Positions 21,112 to 32,202 of a DNA stretch of 64,000 nucleotides are shown here, in pieces (position 1 is the first letter of the stretch; each line of letters begins with the position of its first letter). The notes beneath the pieces were generated by a model. That model was not told where the DNA came from. It ran no database searches and saw only the letters and a list, made by a program, of their open reading frames with translations. Made by a program: the position numbers and the translations under genes. Source of the stretch: Salisapilia sapeloensis (taxonomy: Eukaryota > Oomycota > Peronosporomycetes > Peronosporales > Salisapiliaceae); assembly GCA_023334545.1 (NCBI GenBank), contig JAADVB010000011.1, forward strand, positions 62,001 to 126,000, read 5' to 3'.

Positions 21112-22877
21112 ATGGCTGCTCGAGGGCGACCGAATCGGGGACGCTCCTCTGGAGGTCGCGGATATGGCGAATCCCTCGTGCTTAAACGTCGTCAACGGGA
21201 GCAAGAGCTCGCATCCTATAGCGACTGTGTTAAAGGATTAAGCAGCATGAACTCGAGAGCCGACTGGGAGCATAGTTTGCATGTAAAAAGTGAAGACTTG
21301 GAAGCCCGACGCATCATGGAGGAGCTAAAGAGTAAAGAAGACGCGGCGTTGCACGCTCGTCGTCTCCGGTGTGTTCAAGTTCATGCAGAAATGTTTTTAA
21401 ATGTTAATCTAAAGCTTGCCTTGGTACAGTCTAGCCGAATTGTACAACAGGGAGGCTGAAGAATGGAAACAAGCCATTCTATCGAATGTGGAAACTCCGG
21501 AAGATCGTAAACAAAAGTAGTAGACATCTACAATAAGACTGTGAAACCTGGACTAATGGCAGCATACAGGATGATTAAGAGAGCGCTAGAACTTAAAACA
21601 CGCCGTGAACAGGAACGCATGCAAATTGTAGAAGAGAAGCTGATGCAGCAGTATCGGTGAATAGCTTTTTAAAAAAAGTTACTACAGCTACAGTCTAACG
21701 GTAACTTGGTAGCGAAAGCTGCGATGATCTTCGTGTCGATATATCGAAGAAGAGGCAAGCTCTCATTTTGAGCGACCGTGATAAGCAGCTAGAGGAGCGC
21801 AAGGCTATACTAGAACACGAAGTATATTCCGTGATTATGTTAGCAAAATCATCAGGTCTAACACAAAGTAGAAAAAGCTAGAGGAGGAGATGGCAAGACT
21901 ATGGGAAGAAGATCGATTAAAGAAAGAAGAACGAGATCGCCGTGATGTTGCTGAAGCTGAGAAACGGAACACAGAGATGAAGAATATACTAGATCTTCAG
22001 GTAAACTTGGTGCAGAAAAGGAGGGACGAAGAAGAGCAAAAGCGACGTGAGGAGGAGCAAGCTCAATTGCGTGAATGGAAGCGACATAAGCAAATGGACA
22101 TGGAGCTGGAGGAAGATGCAAGACGTAAAGAAATAGCAGTATGACCTTACTTTAAGCTCTTTTCCGATGTATCTGCTCATCAAACTGTAGCGAGCGACGG
22201 ACGTGAAGCGATTTAATCTTGAACGAAGTGCAGTTGCTCATGCCACCGCTGAAAGAGAGAAGCAGCACGATTTAAACTTGTTGCATGAAGCTATAGCAAG
22301 AGAGACCGAAGCGGAACGGCGTGAGCGAGAGCTTCAAGAGAAGTTTAAACAGGAAAAGCTCGAGTACCAACGCATGTTAAAGAGCCAAATGGAAATTGAA
22401 GCTGAGGATACCTCGCACTTGGATAAAATTCGACAAGCGATGGAAGAATCTGTTTGGGCGAAGCGTGATGCTCAGCATAATGCAGAGGCAGCGGCTCGAG
22501 AGGAATTATTGCGCCGAGTGTTAGAGTCTCGAGAGGAACAGATGAAGCGCAAGAAGGAAGAAGCAGAGCGACGGACATCAGAGGATCGCAAGTACATGGA
22601 AGCGTTAGAGCGCGAATCGGAAGAAGCTTTGCAACGAGAGTTGCGAGAGCAGGAAAGTCGAAAGGAGCAGATGAAGAAGGCGCAGATGGATCTGTTGCAG
22701 CAAAAGCAGGAGAAGGCAAAAAAGTTGGAGCATCTGGAACAAGCGAATTTCTTGGAATTGAAGCGGATGCAGCTAGCGGAGAAACGGCATAAAGAGCGCG
22801 TGCAACAATTGACGAATCAACAGGAACCATCAACAAATTTCCGTCGAAAGGCAGCGCAATGGTACTTTGATGCTTGA
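21112..22877 (+). CDS. CFAP53: Cilia- and flagella-associated protein 53 (TPH domain)
   Basis: Six exons (21112-21368, 21430-21516, 21570-21656, 21713-21821, 21872-22138, 22191-22877) sum to 497 residues in frame. After an Arg/Gly-rich N-terminus the protein is almost entirely charged coiled coil of the trichohyalin-plectin-homology type. Segments such as VEEKLMQQYRESCDDLRV and LWEEDRLKKEERD align by eye with vertebrate CFAP53/CCDC11. CFAP53 is a microtubule inner protein of axonemal doublets and also sits at basal bodies. An oomycete would need it for its biflagellate zoospores. The gene ends only 26 bases from the stop codon of DDRGK1 on the other strand. Confidence 0.85.
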
Positions 22878-22903
22878 AACCACGTAGGTATGATTGGAAT
22901 ATA

Positions 22904-23955
22904 TCATTGCATTACACTAGTTCTTGCCTTGTTTTCGAGATGGATGTGTTGAGTGCATACATTGGATAGTTCCACGAGTGACATGCGACCACTTTGACGA
23001 ATGGATGTGGCAATGGACTGAATTGCATCCGGAGTCACGCGGATAAAAAGGCCATTGTCGTCGAGGATGCCAGGTAGACGACGGCTTTGTTGAAGATTTT
23101 GGAGAAGATCTCGTGTCTGGTAGAGCGGGATGTGGCATCCAGCGGCGATATCCTCGATATTGACCTCATCACGGTTCTATAGTCAAAATTCAGATGCAAG
23201 CGGCAAATGGAAGTGGTTCATCCTTACCGAAATATACTGGAGGATGTCGGATTGTAGTGTCTGAACATCTCGTTGGTCCTTTTCATCCTGAGTGGAGGTT
23301 TTCCACAGACCCCATCCAATCAACGAGGCACTGTCATTCTGGGAAACTCGCTTCTCAAGCTCTCTTTCGTACTTGTCTTCCGCTTGTCGTTTCACTTGCA
23401 ATGCCTAGTGTATAGCAATAAGCATGTAGCTTGGCAGGGTGATTTAGGATCGATGGATACTCGTTGCTGAGCTTCATCTCTTCGTCGTTGTTCCGCTCTC
23501 CATGCCTCGTTTGCCTGTTTCCGGTATAATTAGCATGCTTGATTAAGTGCTTGAGTTCATATGCAGCTCATACACGTCGAATCTCTTCCTTCTCTCGTCG
23601 CTTCATCTCCTTCTTTAACTCTCGTCGTGTCATTTGTCTCCTATTCATGAATTAGCAAAGCCACGACACTCAAATTGTTCATCTATATGTTTACGGTGCA
23701 TTGCCATCCTCATTCTGCGGTACATTTCGGCGACGTAGACGCGCTTGCCGGTCTGGATTCTGCTCAGGATGTGGTGGGATGTCTTCATCGTCCACCTTTC
23801 AAAAGGTATTAGCCTTCAAAATGATATTCATAGCAACGCAAGCTGCTGCACGTTACCTCTTGATGTCGAAAGTATCCACCGGCGTACAAGATCGTGTACA
23901 AGATGCTGCCCAGGCCGCACAAGGAGATGACGAGCAGAAGGGTGTCAAAGCTCAT
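22904..23955 (-). CDS. DDRGK1: DDRGK domain-containing protein 1 (UFM1-binding protein)
   Basis: Six exons (23955-23857, 23795-23695, 23640-23574, 23514-23461, 23404-23228, 23176-22904) sum to 256 residues in frame. The first 30 residues are a membrane anchor (LLLVISLCGLGSILY). A charged helix rich in Arg, Glu and Lys follows. The C-terminal DDRGK/PCI-like winged helix has the diagnostic stretch GILDDNGLFIRVTP and then IRQSGRMSLVEL. DDRGK1 (UFBP1) sits on the ER, recruits the UFL1 ligase and directs UFMylation of ribosomes during ER stress and ER-phagy. The last letters of the family-naming motif are changed (DDNG for DDRG). The ER link matches the Sec61 gene elsewhere in the window. Confidence 0.88.
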
Positions 23956-24774
23956 TTTGTGTCCAAAGCAGGTGGTTTATGTGCAATTCTAACTTCAAAT
24001 TCCCATCGTCATGGCTGAACCAGATTCCAATTCGCCGAGACGGATATCCTAATTCCCCTATTTGTCTGATCTGATGTGGAAACTAATGGCCTTGTTGTGC
24101 ATTGTGGCTTCAGGTGGTCGCAAGTAGTGTATGGCATGTGAACGGATCGTAGAAAAAAGTAGATGATGAACAGTTCAGTTTGTCCCTTCCATTTCGCGTC
24201 TGATGTGTCAAAGCCACTGTTAAACAACCATGTGCATTTCGATGGAGTACTTCCGAATGTGCTGCATCATGAATACCATCTCTTTAACTATCCTATACGA
24301 CACGATCTGCTACCAAAGCTTTAATTTGAGATATCAAAGGTACATATAGCAAGTAACGCTGCAACATGTCTGTTTGATTATTTATATTGTCTCCTCTGAC
24401 TCTTTGTGATGCCTCAAGTTGAATGATCAAGGTTCCTATACAGGTTACTTCCATGGAGTGATTTAGGTATAAGAGAAGCTGATGAACTAGGTATGCAACA
24501 CAAACCAATAGTTCAGTATGCCCCTTGCCTTCTTATTACTCTCCAGGTTTCTATTTTTGGAATTCTGATCGGGCCAGTACCTGCGGTATACCTTAGGAGT
24601 CATCCTCCGACATGTCCAGGGTATCTGTTCATCTGAATATCATTAACCGTCGGACCAGAGGTCGAGGCACCTGATAACCTTTTTGCTCTCTCTCTTATTA
24701 TTCAAGTATCGCTACCGCAGCGAATACCTCTCCTGCCTGCAAGCAGACTTCGCTTCGATCCACGGGTAGCAAGT
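23956..24774. promoter_or_regulatory. Divergent promoter region, DDRGK1 / FYVE-GAF gene
   Basis: About 820 bases between divergent starts. Short frames are present but none is supported by composition or motif. A pyrimidine-rich stretch (gctctctctcttattattc) lies near 24685-24705, a little upstream of the FYVE gene start. Nothing else is recognised. Confidence 0.45.
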
Positions 24775-26889
24775 ATGGCCTCACTCTTTCCGTTCGTCGA
24801 GAAGAACTTCAAGCCAACGATTAATGCCACCATCGAGAGAGAACTTCGCTTCCTTGGACAGTCTCGTATCGATGCACTCACGGCGGACTACGATATGGCT
24901 CTCGTAAAAGAGAAAAAGGGTCTACAGGTATACGAACATGATGAAGATGAGCTTCTTACCTTGAAAAGCGTCGTGATCGTACCTGGCCAAGTCTCGGACG
25001 TTATGGAAATGCTCAAGATGAGTACTTCTCAGGCCCTTCGGGATACCATGGGTGAAATATTCGGCGCTCTGTTTCTCGATGGAAGTGTCCTCCACTCGTC
25101 CAAAGATGGTTCCTTCCGACGAAACGAATGCCTTTCAGTGAATTGGATCGCTCTTCAGTCAGCTAAGCCTCATCTTCCGCACCGCGACTACGTGTTTTTG
25201 CAATATGGAGATTCCTTCCGTCGCAATTCGGACGCTGGACGAGGGCAGCTTACGGGTGCTCTTATCTGGGAATCCATCGAGCTAGACACTTGCGTTCCAT
25301 TACCTCCCTCTCAAAACGTTGCTCGACTCAAGTTCCGTCGTTCTGGATTTGTCGTCGAAGAGCTTCCTAACAATGATGAAAGTTGCCGAGTATCTTTCAT
25401 CTTGTCGGAGGCTCATCCTGGTAGATTGACTGTCTCGAACGTCACGAAGACTTGGATGCTGAAAATGGTCAGCAGTGTGGTCGAAATGGAAAGCGCGATT
25501 GTTGGACGTGCACTAGCTTCCCAAAATTTGCTCACGAAAAAGCAGTTTACTAAGGACAGTGACATCTGCACGCTGTGCAACAAGTCGTTCTCCGTGTTCC
25601 GTCGTAAGCACCACTGTCGTGTTTGTGGCGAAGTTTGCTGCAGCAAATGCAGTGAGCTGAAAGTTGTCAAGAAGCAAGGATTGTCTAACGAAGTGCGTGT
25701 GTGCTGCCAATGCCGCTCCAGCTCCATGTCTAGTAGTCTACGCTCTTCCAGCAGCAAATCGAGCGTTGATGCTCCATACAAGATGTCAGGATCCGCCTAT
25801 TCGACTGGTAGTGCAAGTCAATCCTACTCTTATGATGATAACTCAAGGGAACACCTCCATCACGCAAGTATGGGAAGCTCGTACTCCAGCGACCACGCGC
25901 GAGTGAAGGCACACCCTCCACCGATGCAAGGGCATTCTGTATCGTCGGCATCTTCCAGCAAGATGAGGCAAACACCCGAGGCCTATCACCCCTTGACCAA
26001 GTCCAGCGTTTCAACCTCATCTTCTACTTCCTCTGACATGATCTTACTGAATTCGTCGAAGCATGAATCGTTCGACGACACCTATGGTGACGGCCAGGGT
26101 GAATACGACCTTGCAGCCGTTGCGGAAGATCGTGCGTCTCAGGAACACCCTCATGTATTTGAAAACACAGGCTTCAGCTATGCGCTGAACTACTCTAGCC
26201 GTCAGGATTGGCCACGTGCTCCATTGCCATTAAATGAGCCCGCTCGATTGCACAAAGTGAAGGAGTTGCATCTAGCTGATCCCGGCAAGCAGTTCCAGGA
26301 CATGTGCGAGTATGTAGCAGCTGAAATGGGATGCTCGATGGCAAGTCTGACGTTTGTCGGTGAAAAATGTGGATTCCTTATGGCCTCCATCGGCGTGGGA
26401 AAGAAGGAAATGTCGCGAGACTTACTACTTGAAGCCCACGTCATCATGGACGAATCTCCAACCATTGTGCTCGATGCGTCGGAAGAGGTTCGCTTTGTCA
26501 ACAACCCAGCCGTGAAGAGCGGTCAAATCCGATTCTTTGCTGGATTTCCACTTGTGACGGCAGATGGCTTCATCGTCGGTTCATTAAGCGTGGCGGATCC
26601 GTTTGCGCGAGAGAATTTGGACGGAGAGAAAGTGACCTTCTTGAAAAAGCTTTCGGAAGCAGCTATCAAGGCCGTGGAGCAAAACACGAATGCGCAGATT
26701 CAGCAGAGTCAGGCGCTAACCGTTACTGGGCAAGGAAGCAACATTGTCAACACTGACACCGGGATGCCTCCGCCACCACCATCGCCGGATTACTCTTACG
26801 TCGATGCGCAACAAAGAATGCAGCAGTTACTCCAGACTGCTTACTCAACCCAATGTCAGGTGCGCATGCAAGTGAATCCGCTCATCTAA
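24775..26889 (+). CDS. FYVE zinc finger and GAF domain protein
   Basis: An intronless 704-residue protein. The N-terminal 240 residues resemble the START-like lipid-binding fold common ahead of FYVE fingers in oomycetes. A FYVE finger starts near residue 263, with CTLC, the PI3P-binding RKHHCRVCG core, CCSKC and CCQC; the WxxD element is replaced by SDIC. A long Ser-rich linker (about 320-480) follows, then a GAF-like domain (about 510-660) and a short poly-Pro tail. FYVE fingers direct proteins to endosomal membranes rich in PI3P. GAF domains bind small ligands or dimerise. FYVE-GAF proteins are greatly expanded in oomycetes, but the specific role is unknown. Confidence 0.88.
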   Translation: MASLFPFVEKNFKPTINATIERELRFLGQSRIDALTADYDMALVKEKKGLQVYEHDEDELLTLKSVVIVPGQVSDVMEMLKMSTSQALRDTMGEIFGALFLDGSVLHSSKDGSFRRNECLSVNWIALQSAKPHLPHRDYVFLQYGDSFRRNSDAGRGQLTGALIWESIELDTCVPLPPSQNVARLKFRRSGFVVEELPNNDESCRVSFILSEAHPGRLTVSNVTKTWMLKMVSSVVEMESAIVGRALASQNLLTKKQFTKDSDICTLCNKSFSVFRRKHHCRVCGEVCCSKCSELKVVKKQGLSNEVRVCCQCRSSSMSSSLRSSSSKSSVDAPYKMSGSAYSTGSASQSYSYDDNSREHLHHASMGSSYSSDHARVKAHPPPMQGHSVSSASSSKMRQTPEAYHPLTKSSVSTSSSTSSDMILLNSSKHESFDDTYGDGQGEYDLAAVAEDRASQEHPHVFENTGFSYALNYSSRQDWPRAPLPLNEPARLHKVKELHLADPGKQFQDMCEYVAAEMGCSMASLTFVGEKCGFLMASIGVGKKEMSRDLLLEAHVIMDESPTIVLDASEEVRFVNNPAVKSGQIRFFAGFPLVTADGFIVGSLSVADPFARENLDGEKVTFLKKLSEAAIKAVEQNTNAQIQQSQALTVTGQGSNIVNTDTGMPPPPPSPDYSYVDAQQRMQQLLQTAYSTQCQVRMQVNPLI

Positions 26890-27277
26890 CTCTAGAGACG
26901 TTCATGTTTTCTTTTTGAGTTTGGATTTTGCTTTCAATTAGATGCATATCGGTCCATGAAGGTGATAGTGGACCTCGTAGATATACAAAAATGTATTTGA
27001 TGATGATCCTTCAAATTGGTTCACTTTTTTACCTTCATACCTCTTTCGATCTGCTGCGAGGCTGATGCTTATTCTCCACACTTGCAGACGCATAAGAGAT
27101 GACTAGGAATAGTACAGAATGAATTTCGTGGTCAGTAAGGGTGAAGTAGCTGAGGCAAACCGAGTAGAAGCCGGAAGACACGTAACAAGCGGTAGTATCT
27201 GGTCTAGTCAATGCTGCTTATCAAATCGATTTTAAAACCACTATAACGCTAGAGAGCAAGTGCAAAGTAAACACGAT
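26890..27277. other. Convergent 3' intergenic region
   Basis: About 390 bases between the stop codons of the FYVE-GAF and NDUFA6 genes. It should carry the two 3' untranslated regions. No gene or structure is apparent. Confidence 0.5.
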
Positions 27278-27703
27278 TTAGATTTTATCATCGTCGTCGT
27301 CATCAATGCCAGCCAAGAACTTCTCGAGCTCTTCGTCTCCACCAGCAGGTTCCTCCTTCTCCTGTCTGCGAAGTTCGGCACCAGCATTGAGCAACTCGTC
27401 CAAGTGAGCCTTCTGCTTCCACATCATGAGAGTTTCTTCCAACTCCATGTTGGCCTTCTGGATGAGCATGTCGACGACACGCGGGTCATTCACCTCGGCA
27501 TGCTGACGGAATAATGCCTGGACATTCAGTCGAGCCTCTCGTGGCTCCACGGGTAGATCATAGAGGGTTAACAAACGAGGGATCTGTTTCGTGACAGCCC
27601 GGTACAGGGCCACCGCCGGACTCGACACGTGGTCCACAGACTTCTTCGCACTCACGCGCAACGCCATGGCTCCTTGGTTTTGATTTCGGCGGTTCGTGTT
27701 CAC
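27278..27703 (-). CDS. NDUFA6: Mitochondrial complex I subunit NDUFA6 (LYR family)
   Basis: An intronless 141-residue protein. The LYR tripeptide is at residues 33-35 (VALYRAV), and the helical core carries the family stretch NDPRVVDMLIQKANMELEET followed by WKQKAHL. NDUFA6 (B14, LYRM6) is an accessory subunit of NADH:ubiquinone oxidoreductase on the matrix side and docks the mitochondrial acyl carrier protein. The basic N-terminus suits mitochondrial targeting. The last 30 residues are strongly acidic and end in a run of six Asp followed by KI, an extension I do not recall in animal or plant homologues. Met13 is an alternative start. Confidence 0.92.
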   Translation of the reverse strand: MNTNRRNQNQGAMALRVSAKKSVDHVSSPAVALYRAVTKQIPRLLTLYDLPVEPREARLNVQALFRQHAEVNDPRVVDMLIQKANMELEETLMMWKQKAHLDELLNAGAELRRQEKEEPAGGDEELEKFLAGIDDDDDDKI

Positions 27704-28797
27704 ATATTTTCGTACCTAGTGGTGTCTACTATTGTCCCAAATGATTCGAGACGATGTGGAGTTTTTCTAGACCACAATATAGTGACATGGTCACAGAAGT
27801 CAGGGTTTTCTGCTAGCCCACGTGTTTGTATCGGAGACTAAGTTACTATGTATCTTGAACGTGCGGGAGCTTGTCGACACTTAATAGGATGCGGTGAGTC
27901 TCGGACCCAGCGTGAGGGCGAGCTCCCTTCTCAATCTGAGCTGCTTTCGATTCTGTCGTGGCTCAATATTTGCAACATAGAAGGGCAAAATAGCCATCAG
28001 TCTCAGTTTAGGGCTGAATAGTAACCTTTTCTAATTACACACAAAATGCCATAGTGATATTTTAGACACGAAAGGAACTTGGCTCACCAAGTTGTGTCTA
28101 TGGAGAAGCCATTTCTGAAAAGCTACATTCATTGTAATGATCTTGGCGAATGTTATTTATGGTTATTATCATCTATTTTTTTCGCTACGCAGTATGTTGC
28201 TGTGCTTATTATAATCCAGATCTACTTTACCGCATTATGTGAATGTGCAACTTGAAGTTTTGTCGTCTACAACTTACTCTTCGTCTTCTTCCTCATCTAT
28301 AGTAATATGCGCATTACATTTGTACTTTCGCGACAGTCTAATCTTTGAAAGAATCCTCCAATTCGCTGGCGTTCTTCTCAATTCTAACTTAGTCGTCTCT
28401 GCTTCGTCCAATATCCATTTCTATCCTGGATAGAAACATCCGCAACGATGTGTAGACGGCAGGATACTTTTTAATCCAGTGCGCTATCCGATTGTAGCAT
28501 CGTGTCTTCGATTGCTTTATCGTCAAGTACTAAACTGTCATACTTACTGATATGGTCACCGCTCTCTCCAAGAACGGATAATGTACCCACATGAAATGAA
28601 AAGTATAGTGATCACCTAGGTTACTATCTAAGCCAGACACTCGGATCTTCATCTTGTAAAGATACTACATATCCACATTGAGAAGATAAATATAACTCTA
28701 ATCTACTCTTCATTCGTCAGACCTTGTTTATCCATTACTAGCCGAGTATGCAAATAGAAAGTGTATTGCAAGTCCGATTTCGATCTTTATTCTCGTT
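27704..28797. other. Long intergenic region with no gene seen
   Basis: About 1.1 kb between the NDUFA6 start and the stop of the AGC kinase gene on the same strand. Open frames are short and carry no domain or splice pattern that would join them. It should include the NDUFA6 promoter and the kinase 3' untranslated region. I find no tRNA or repeat. Confidence 0.45.
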
Positions 28798-31700
28798 CTA
28801 TGCATCCATCGACACGGGTGACTCCGATCTCCTATCCGATGACGATGAATCCTTCACGTCCTCCGACTCGTCACTTTCCTCCTTCTTGTCTTTTGTACTC
28901 GTCGTTGGCTGCCTCGATATCGTCACCTCCACTTTCTCCAACTGATCACTCAAACTCTGCTGCAGTTTCTTCATCTCATCTCGGAACGTCTCGCTGTCTC
29001 GCATCAACTTGCCGCCATTCTCGACAAACGACGACAACGGCGTGCCTTCATCCGTCATCGTCAAATCATGACTCTGCGCTCGGTCCTTGGACGCACGAAC
29101 GCCGCCAAACGATGGTCGAGGCTGGAACGACGGCTCATCGTAGCTATGATTCCGCACGCGCTCTTCTTCCGACACCTTGGGGACTTTCGGAAGACTCTCA
29201 ATCTTCTCCTTCGCGAGCTCATGCACATCCGCCGGCGCCTTCTCCTCTTCTGCACTAGCCTCTTGCTCCGATTCGGAGAATTGCTGTCCTTGACTCACTT
29301 CCTGCGTCTCCGTCTCCTTCGTCTGAGAGGTCTGAGACGCACTCGGTGACGACTGAGGACGTAGTTCCGACACGAGATGCGGTACTTGGACGAGCGCATC
29401 CGGGTCTTCGCAGTAGTACGTAAAGTCCTTAAACGTCGGGTCTTGCACTGGTGGCGTAGACCCTTGCATCCGACTGCCAACAAGAGACAAGAAACCCTTC
29501 GAGCGATTAGCTGAACGTTCCGTCGGTGACTGCACTTCCCGATGGACATCCAAATCCGTGAACTCTGCATCGACATACTGGACATCGACCGACGAATTCA
29601 GCTTGGGTTTCCATGGTGGCGTCGCTTTCTTTAGTAGCAACTTATCCCAGTCGACGCTCTTAAAGTACGGATGCGACAGAATGTCACTGATGTTCGTACC
29701 CAGTCTCTTCGTCGGGTCTTTCTGTAAAAAGTTATGCAGAATGTCCTTCAAGTCAGAAGACAGCTCTGGTTTATCTGGGAATTGCAGTGGTTCCTTTTGA
29801 ATGCGACTGTACATCTTCTCAATGTTATGATCATAGAACGGAGACTTGCCGACGCTCATTTCGTACAACAAGATACCGAGACTCCACCAGTCCGCTGCTT
29901 TGCCGTACGACCGCTTGGCCTTTGGGAGCAAGAGCTCGGGTGCAGTGTACTGGGGAGACCCCGCCATGGTCTTGGCGCCACGAAAGTCCGACACGTGCAG
30001 CTTGGCTAAACCAAAGTCGACGAGTGCGATGTGCCCGTCGGCATCGATCATCACATTCTCTGGCTTAATGTCTCGGTACAAGATATCATGCTGATGCAAG
30101 TGGTGGATGGCGAGGACGAGTTCGGCCGTGTAAAAGTGCGCTCGATCCGACGGGATGCGACAGGATGCACCTTTGCTCATGTGGTGGAAGAGGTCCCCAC
30201 CGCTATAGTAGCTCATACCTAAAAAGAGTTTCGTGCGCGACTGGAAAGCGATGCGTAGACCAGCAATGAACGGATGGTGGACGTTCTGCGCCACACGCAT
30301 CTCCGTGAAGGAGCTTTCAATGTCGTACTTGGTCATTTTGCCCTTCTCCAAGATCTTGAGCGCGTAGATCTGACCGTCGCTCTTTTTTACGGCGTTCACG
30401 ACCGTACCAAAGCCTCCCTTGCCAATCACATTGTACACGGTAAAGTCCTTGAGAGAAATCGACAGCGATCGAGTGGATCGGAAGGCGGCGTCCGACATCT
30501 CGCTGTACGGATTGCGCGCATCTAACGGCCGCCACGTGCCCGTCGCCATCTTCTGATCGACATCGACACGAAGACGGAGGATACGTCCGTACGGTCCAAG
30601 GCGAATGCGATGGCTGAAGGGATGGTAGACGGTCGTGCCAGTGAGTTTGCTCTTCACCTTTTCATGTCCTTTGACAAAGATCTGCTTTCCCTCTGCGTCC
30701 TTCGTCACGTCGTTCACGGAGAACTCTAAAAGCTCAAAGTTTTGCGTAAAAGCGCCGAGGAAATGCATCAAACCTTCTCGACCAAAGTAGTCGCCTGTGA
30801 ATTGCATCGCTTTCGGGTAATTCGACGTGAAGACGAGATCTTTGTTAAAGTAAGCAAAGAGCTCGTACAGAGCAGACTTGTCGCCGTTCATCAGACGCTT
30901 GTACACGTCATAAGCAGTCGTCGTGCGCATGTCTGGCTTAGCGTCGTAGCGATACCGGTTGTAGAGCGGTTTGCTGTTATTCCGCATGTTGCTCGCATCG
31001 ACACCGGCTTCGAGGAAGTAAACCCACGCGAGCTGGTCCACTTCCGTAGGGACAGAACAGTGGAAGACCTTGCCTTCGGTTGTTTCGAAGCGAAAGTCAA
31101 AGGCATTGCTACTACGTTGCTCTTCCTTCTTGACACTCGCGACGTTCACGCGTCCTTTAAGATGACTCCGGTTCTGTGCGTCCACCTTGTGTTCATAATC
31201 TACGTCTACGATAAGTACAAGATAGATCGAGGTAGTCCAAGAAGCTTACAGGAAAGAAGATTGCCTTCCAACGTGAAGAACCTCGCTTTCCAATTACGCA
31301 CGAGGTGTCCTCGCTTCGTCACGTAGCCTTCCCACTCGACGATCGGGAGATCAAATGCCTCCAACGCGTTTTCGTCGCTGCTCGTGGGTGTGCTCGTGCC
31401 GTCCTTGTCATGACGTGCTTGTCGCTGACTGTTGCGGGCACTCTGATGTCCGTTCGTAGAGTTTCTAGCGGACAATTGGCGTAATGAATTCACGAAAGCG
31501 TTGCCACGTTGTCCGAACTGTGGCTTGTTCTTCTGTCCGAAGCGCCCACTGAACGAATTCGTTCGTTTATGCGCGTTTTGCTTGGCCTGACTCGCAGGTG
31601 AGTTCGGACTGATTTTGCCCAAACTGACCGTCGACCGCTGCTTTGCACTTTCATCTTCTTCCGAGGGAGACGGTAGCGACGTAAATTTCTTTTCGTTTTC

Positions 31701-31910
31701 AGCCTTCTGCGCGTCTTGCTTGGCCATGGTGCTCAAGGACGTCGCGGACGCTGACGTAGGAAAATTAGGCGCCTCGTTTAACTTTTTGTGCGCAACGTGG
31801 CCCTGCTGGTCGACGGCTCCACTGCTTTCGACGCGCCGCATGCCATTTTCAGGGTCTTTCGGGTCTTCCTCTCGGCTAATTTCGGCACCCATGTTCGTGG
31901 TCGGTCGCAA
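28798..31910 (-). CDS. AGC-family kinase with PH and NTF2-like domains
   Basis: Two exons (31910-31250 and 31199-28798) give 1,020 residues, or 1,014 from Met7. An unstructured Ser-rich N-terminus precedes a PH domain (GYVTKRG to about residue 290) that spans the intron. An NTF2/SnoaL-like domain (about 310-440) follows. The kinase domain (about 467-735) has GKGGFG, catalytic Lys in YALKIL, YRDIKPEN, DFGLAK and APELL; Tyr replaces His in HRD, as is normal for AGC kinases. An AGC-type extension follows with SVDWDKLLLKK, then a long acidic Ser/Glu tail. The enzyme should be active at phosphoinositide membranes. Starting at Met7 gives MGAEIS, a potential N-myristoylation signal. Two acceptors six bases apart could add two residues at the exon junction. 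Confidence 0.9.
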
Positions 31911-32202
31911 GAGTTCGGTGCACGGAAGAAAGGAAGAGAGTGGGTGTACGAATTATATGTGAGAGACGTAGCGAGAATAAATGTGTGACTTTGTAGAGCA
32001 AAGGCAGGTGGTCTCGGTGACGTATCGTAAATCCTTTTGCTTGCTCACGATGATCGATTACACGCCCCCAGTCCGGAGCTCGAGGAACGGTCTAACGTTA
32101 TGCTACTGCAGGTGCACACGTCTTTTCTGCCAATCATGCGCTCGTTTTTCGATTTTCGACCAATACAACACAGACTAAGATCCAGTCTGCACACTACGAG
32201 GC
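31911..32202. promoter_or_regulatory. Divergent promoter region, AGC kinase / small membrane protein
   Basis: About 290 bases separate the kinase start from the start of the small membrane protein. The region must hold both promoters. No defined element was recognised. Confidence 0.4.

Noticed and set aside
22345-22836. A 163-codon open frame opposite the CFAP53 last exon
   Set aside because: Antisense reading of a Glu/Arg-rich coiled coil gives Ser/Ala/Leu-rich nonsense. There is no start context or partner exon.
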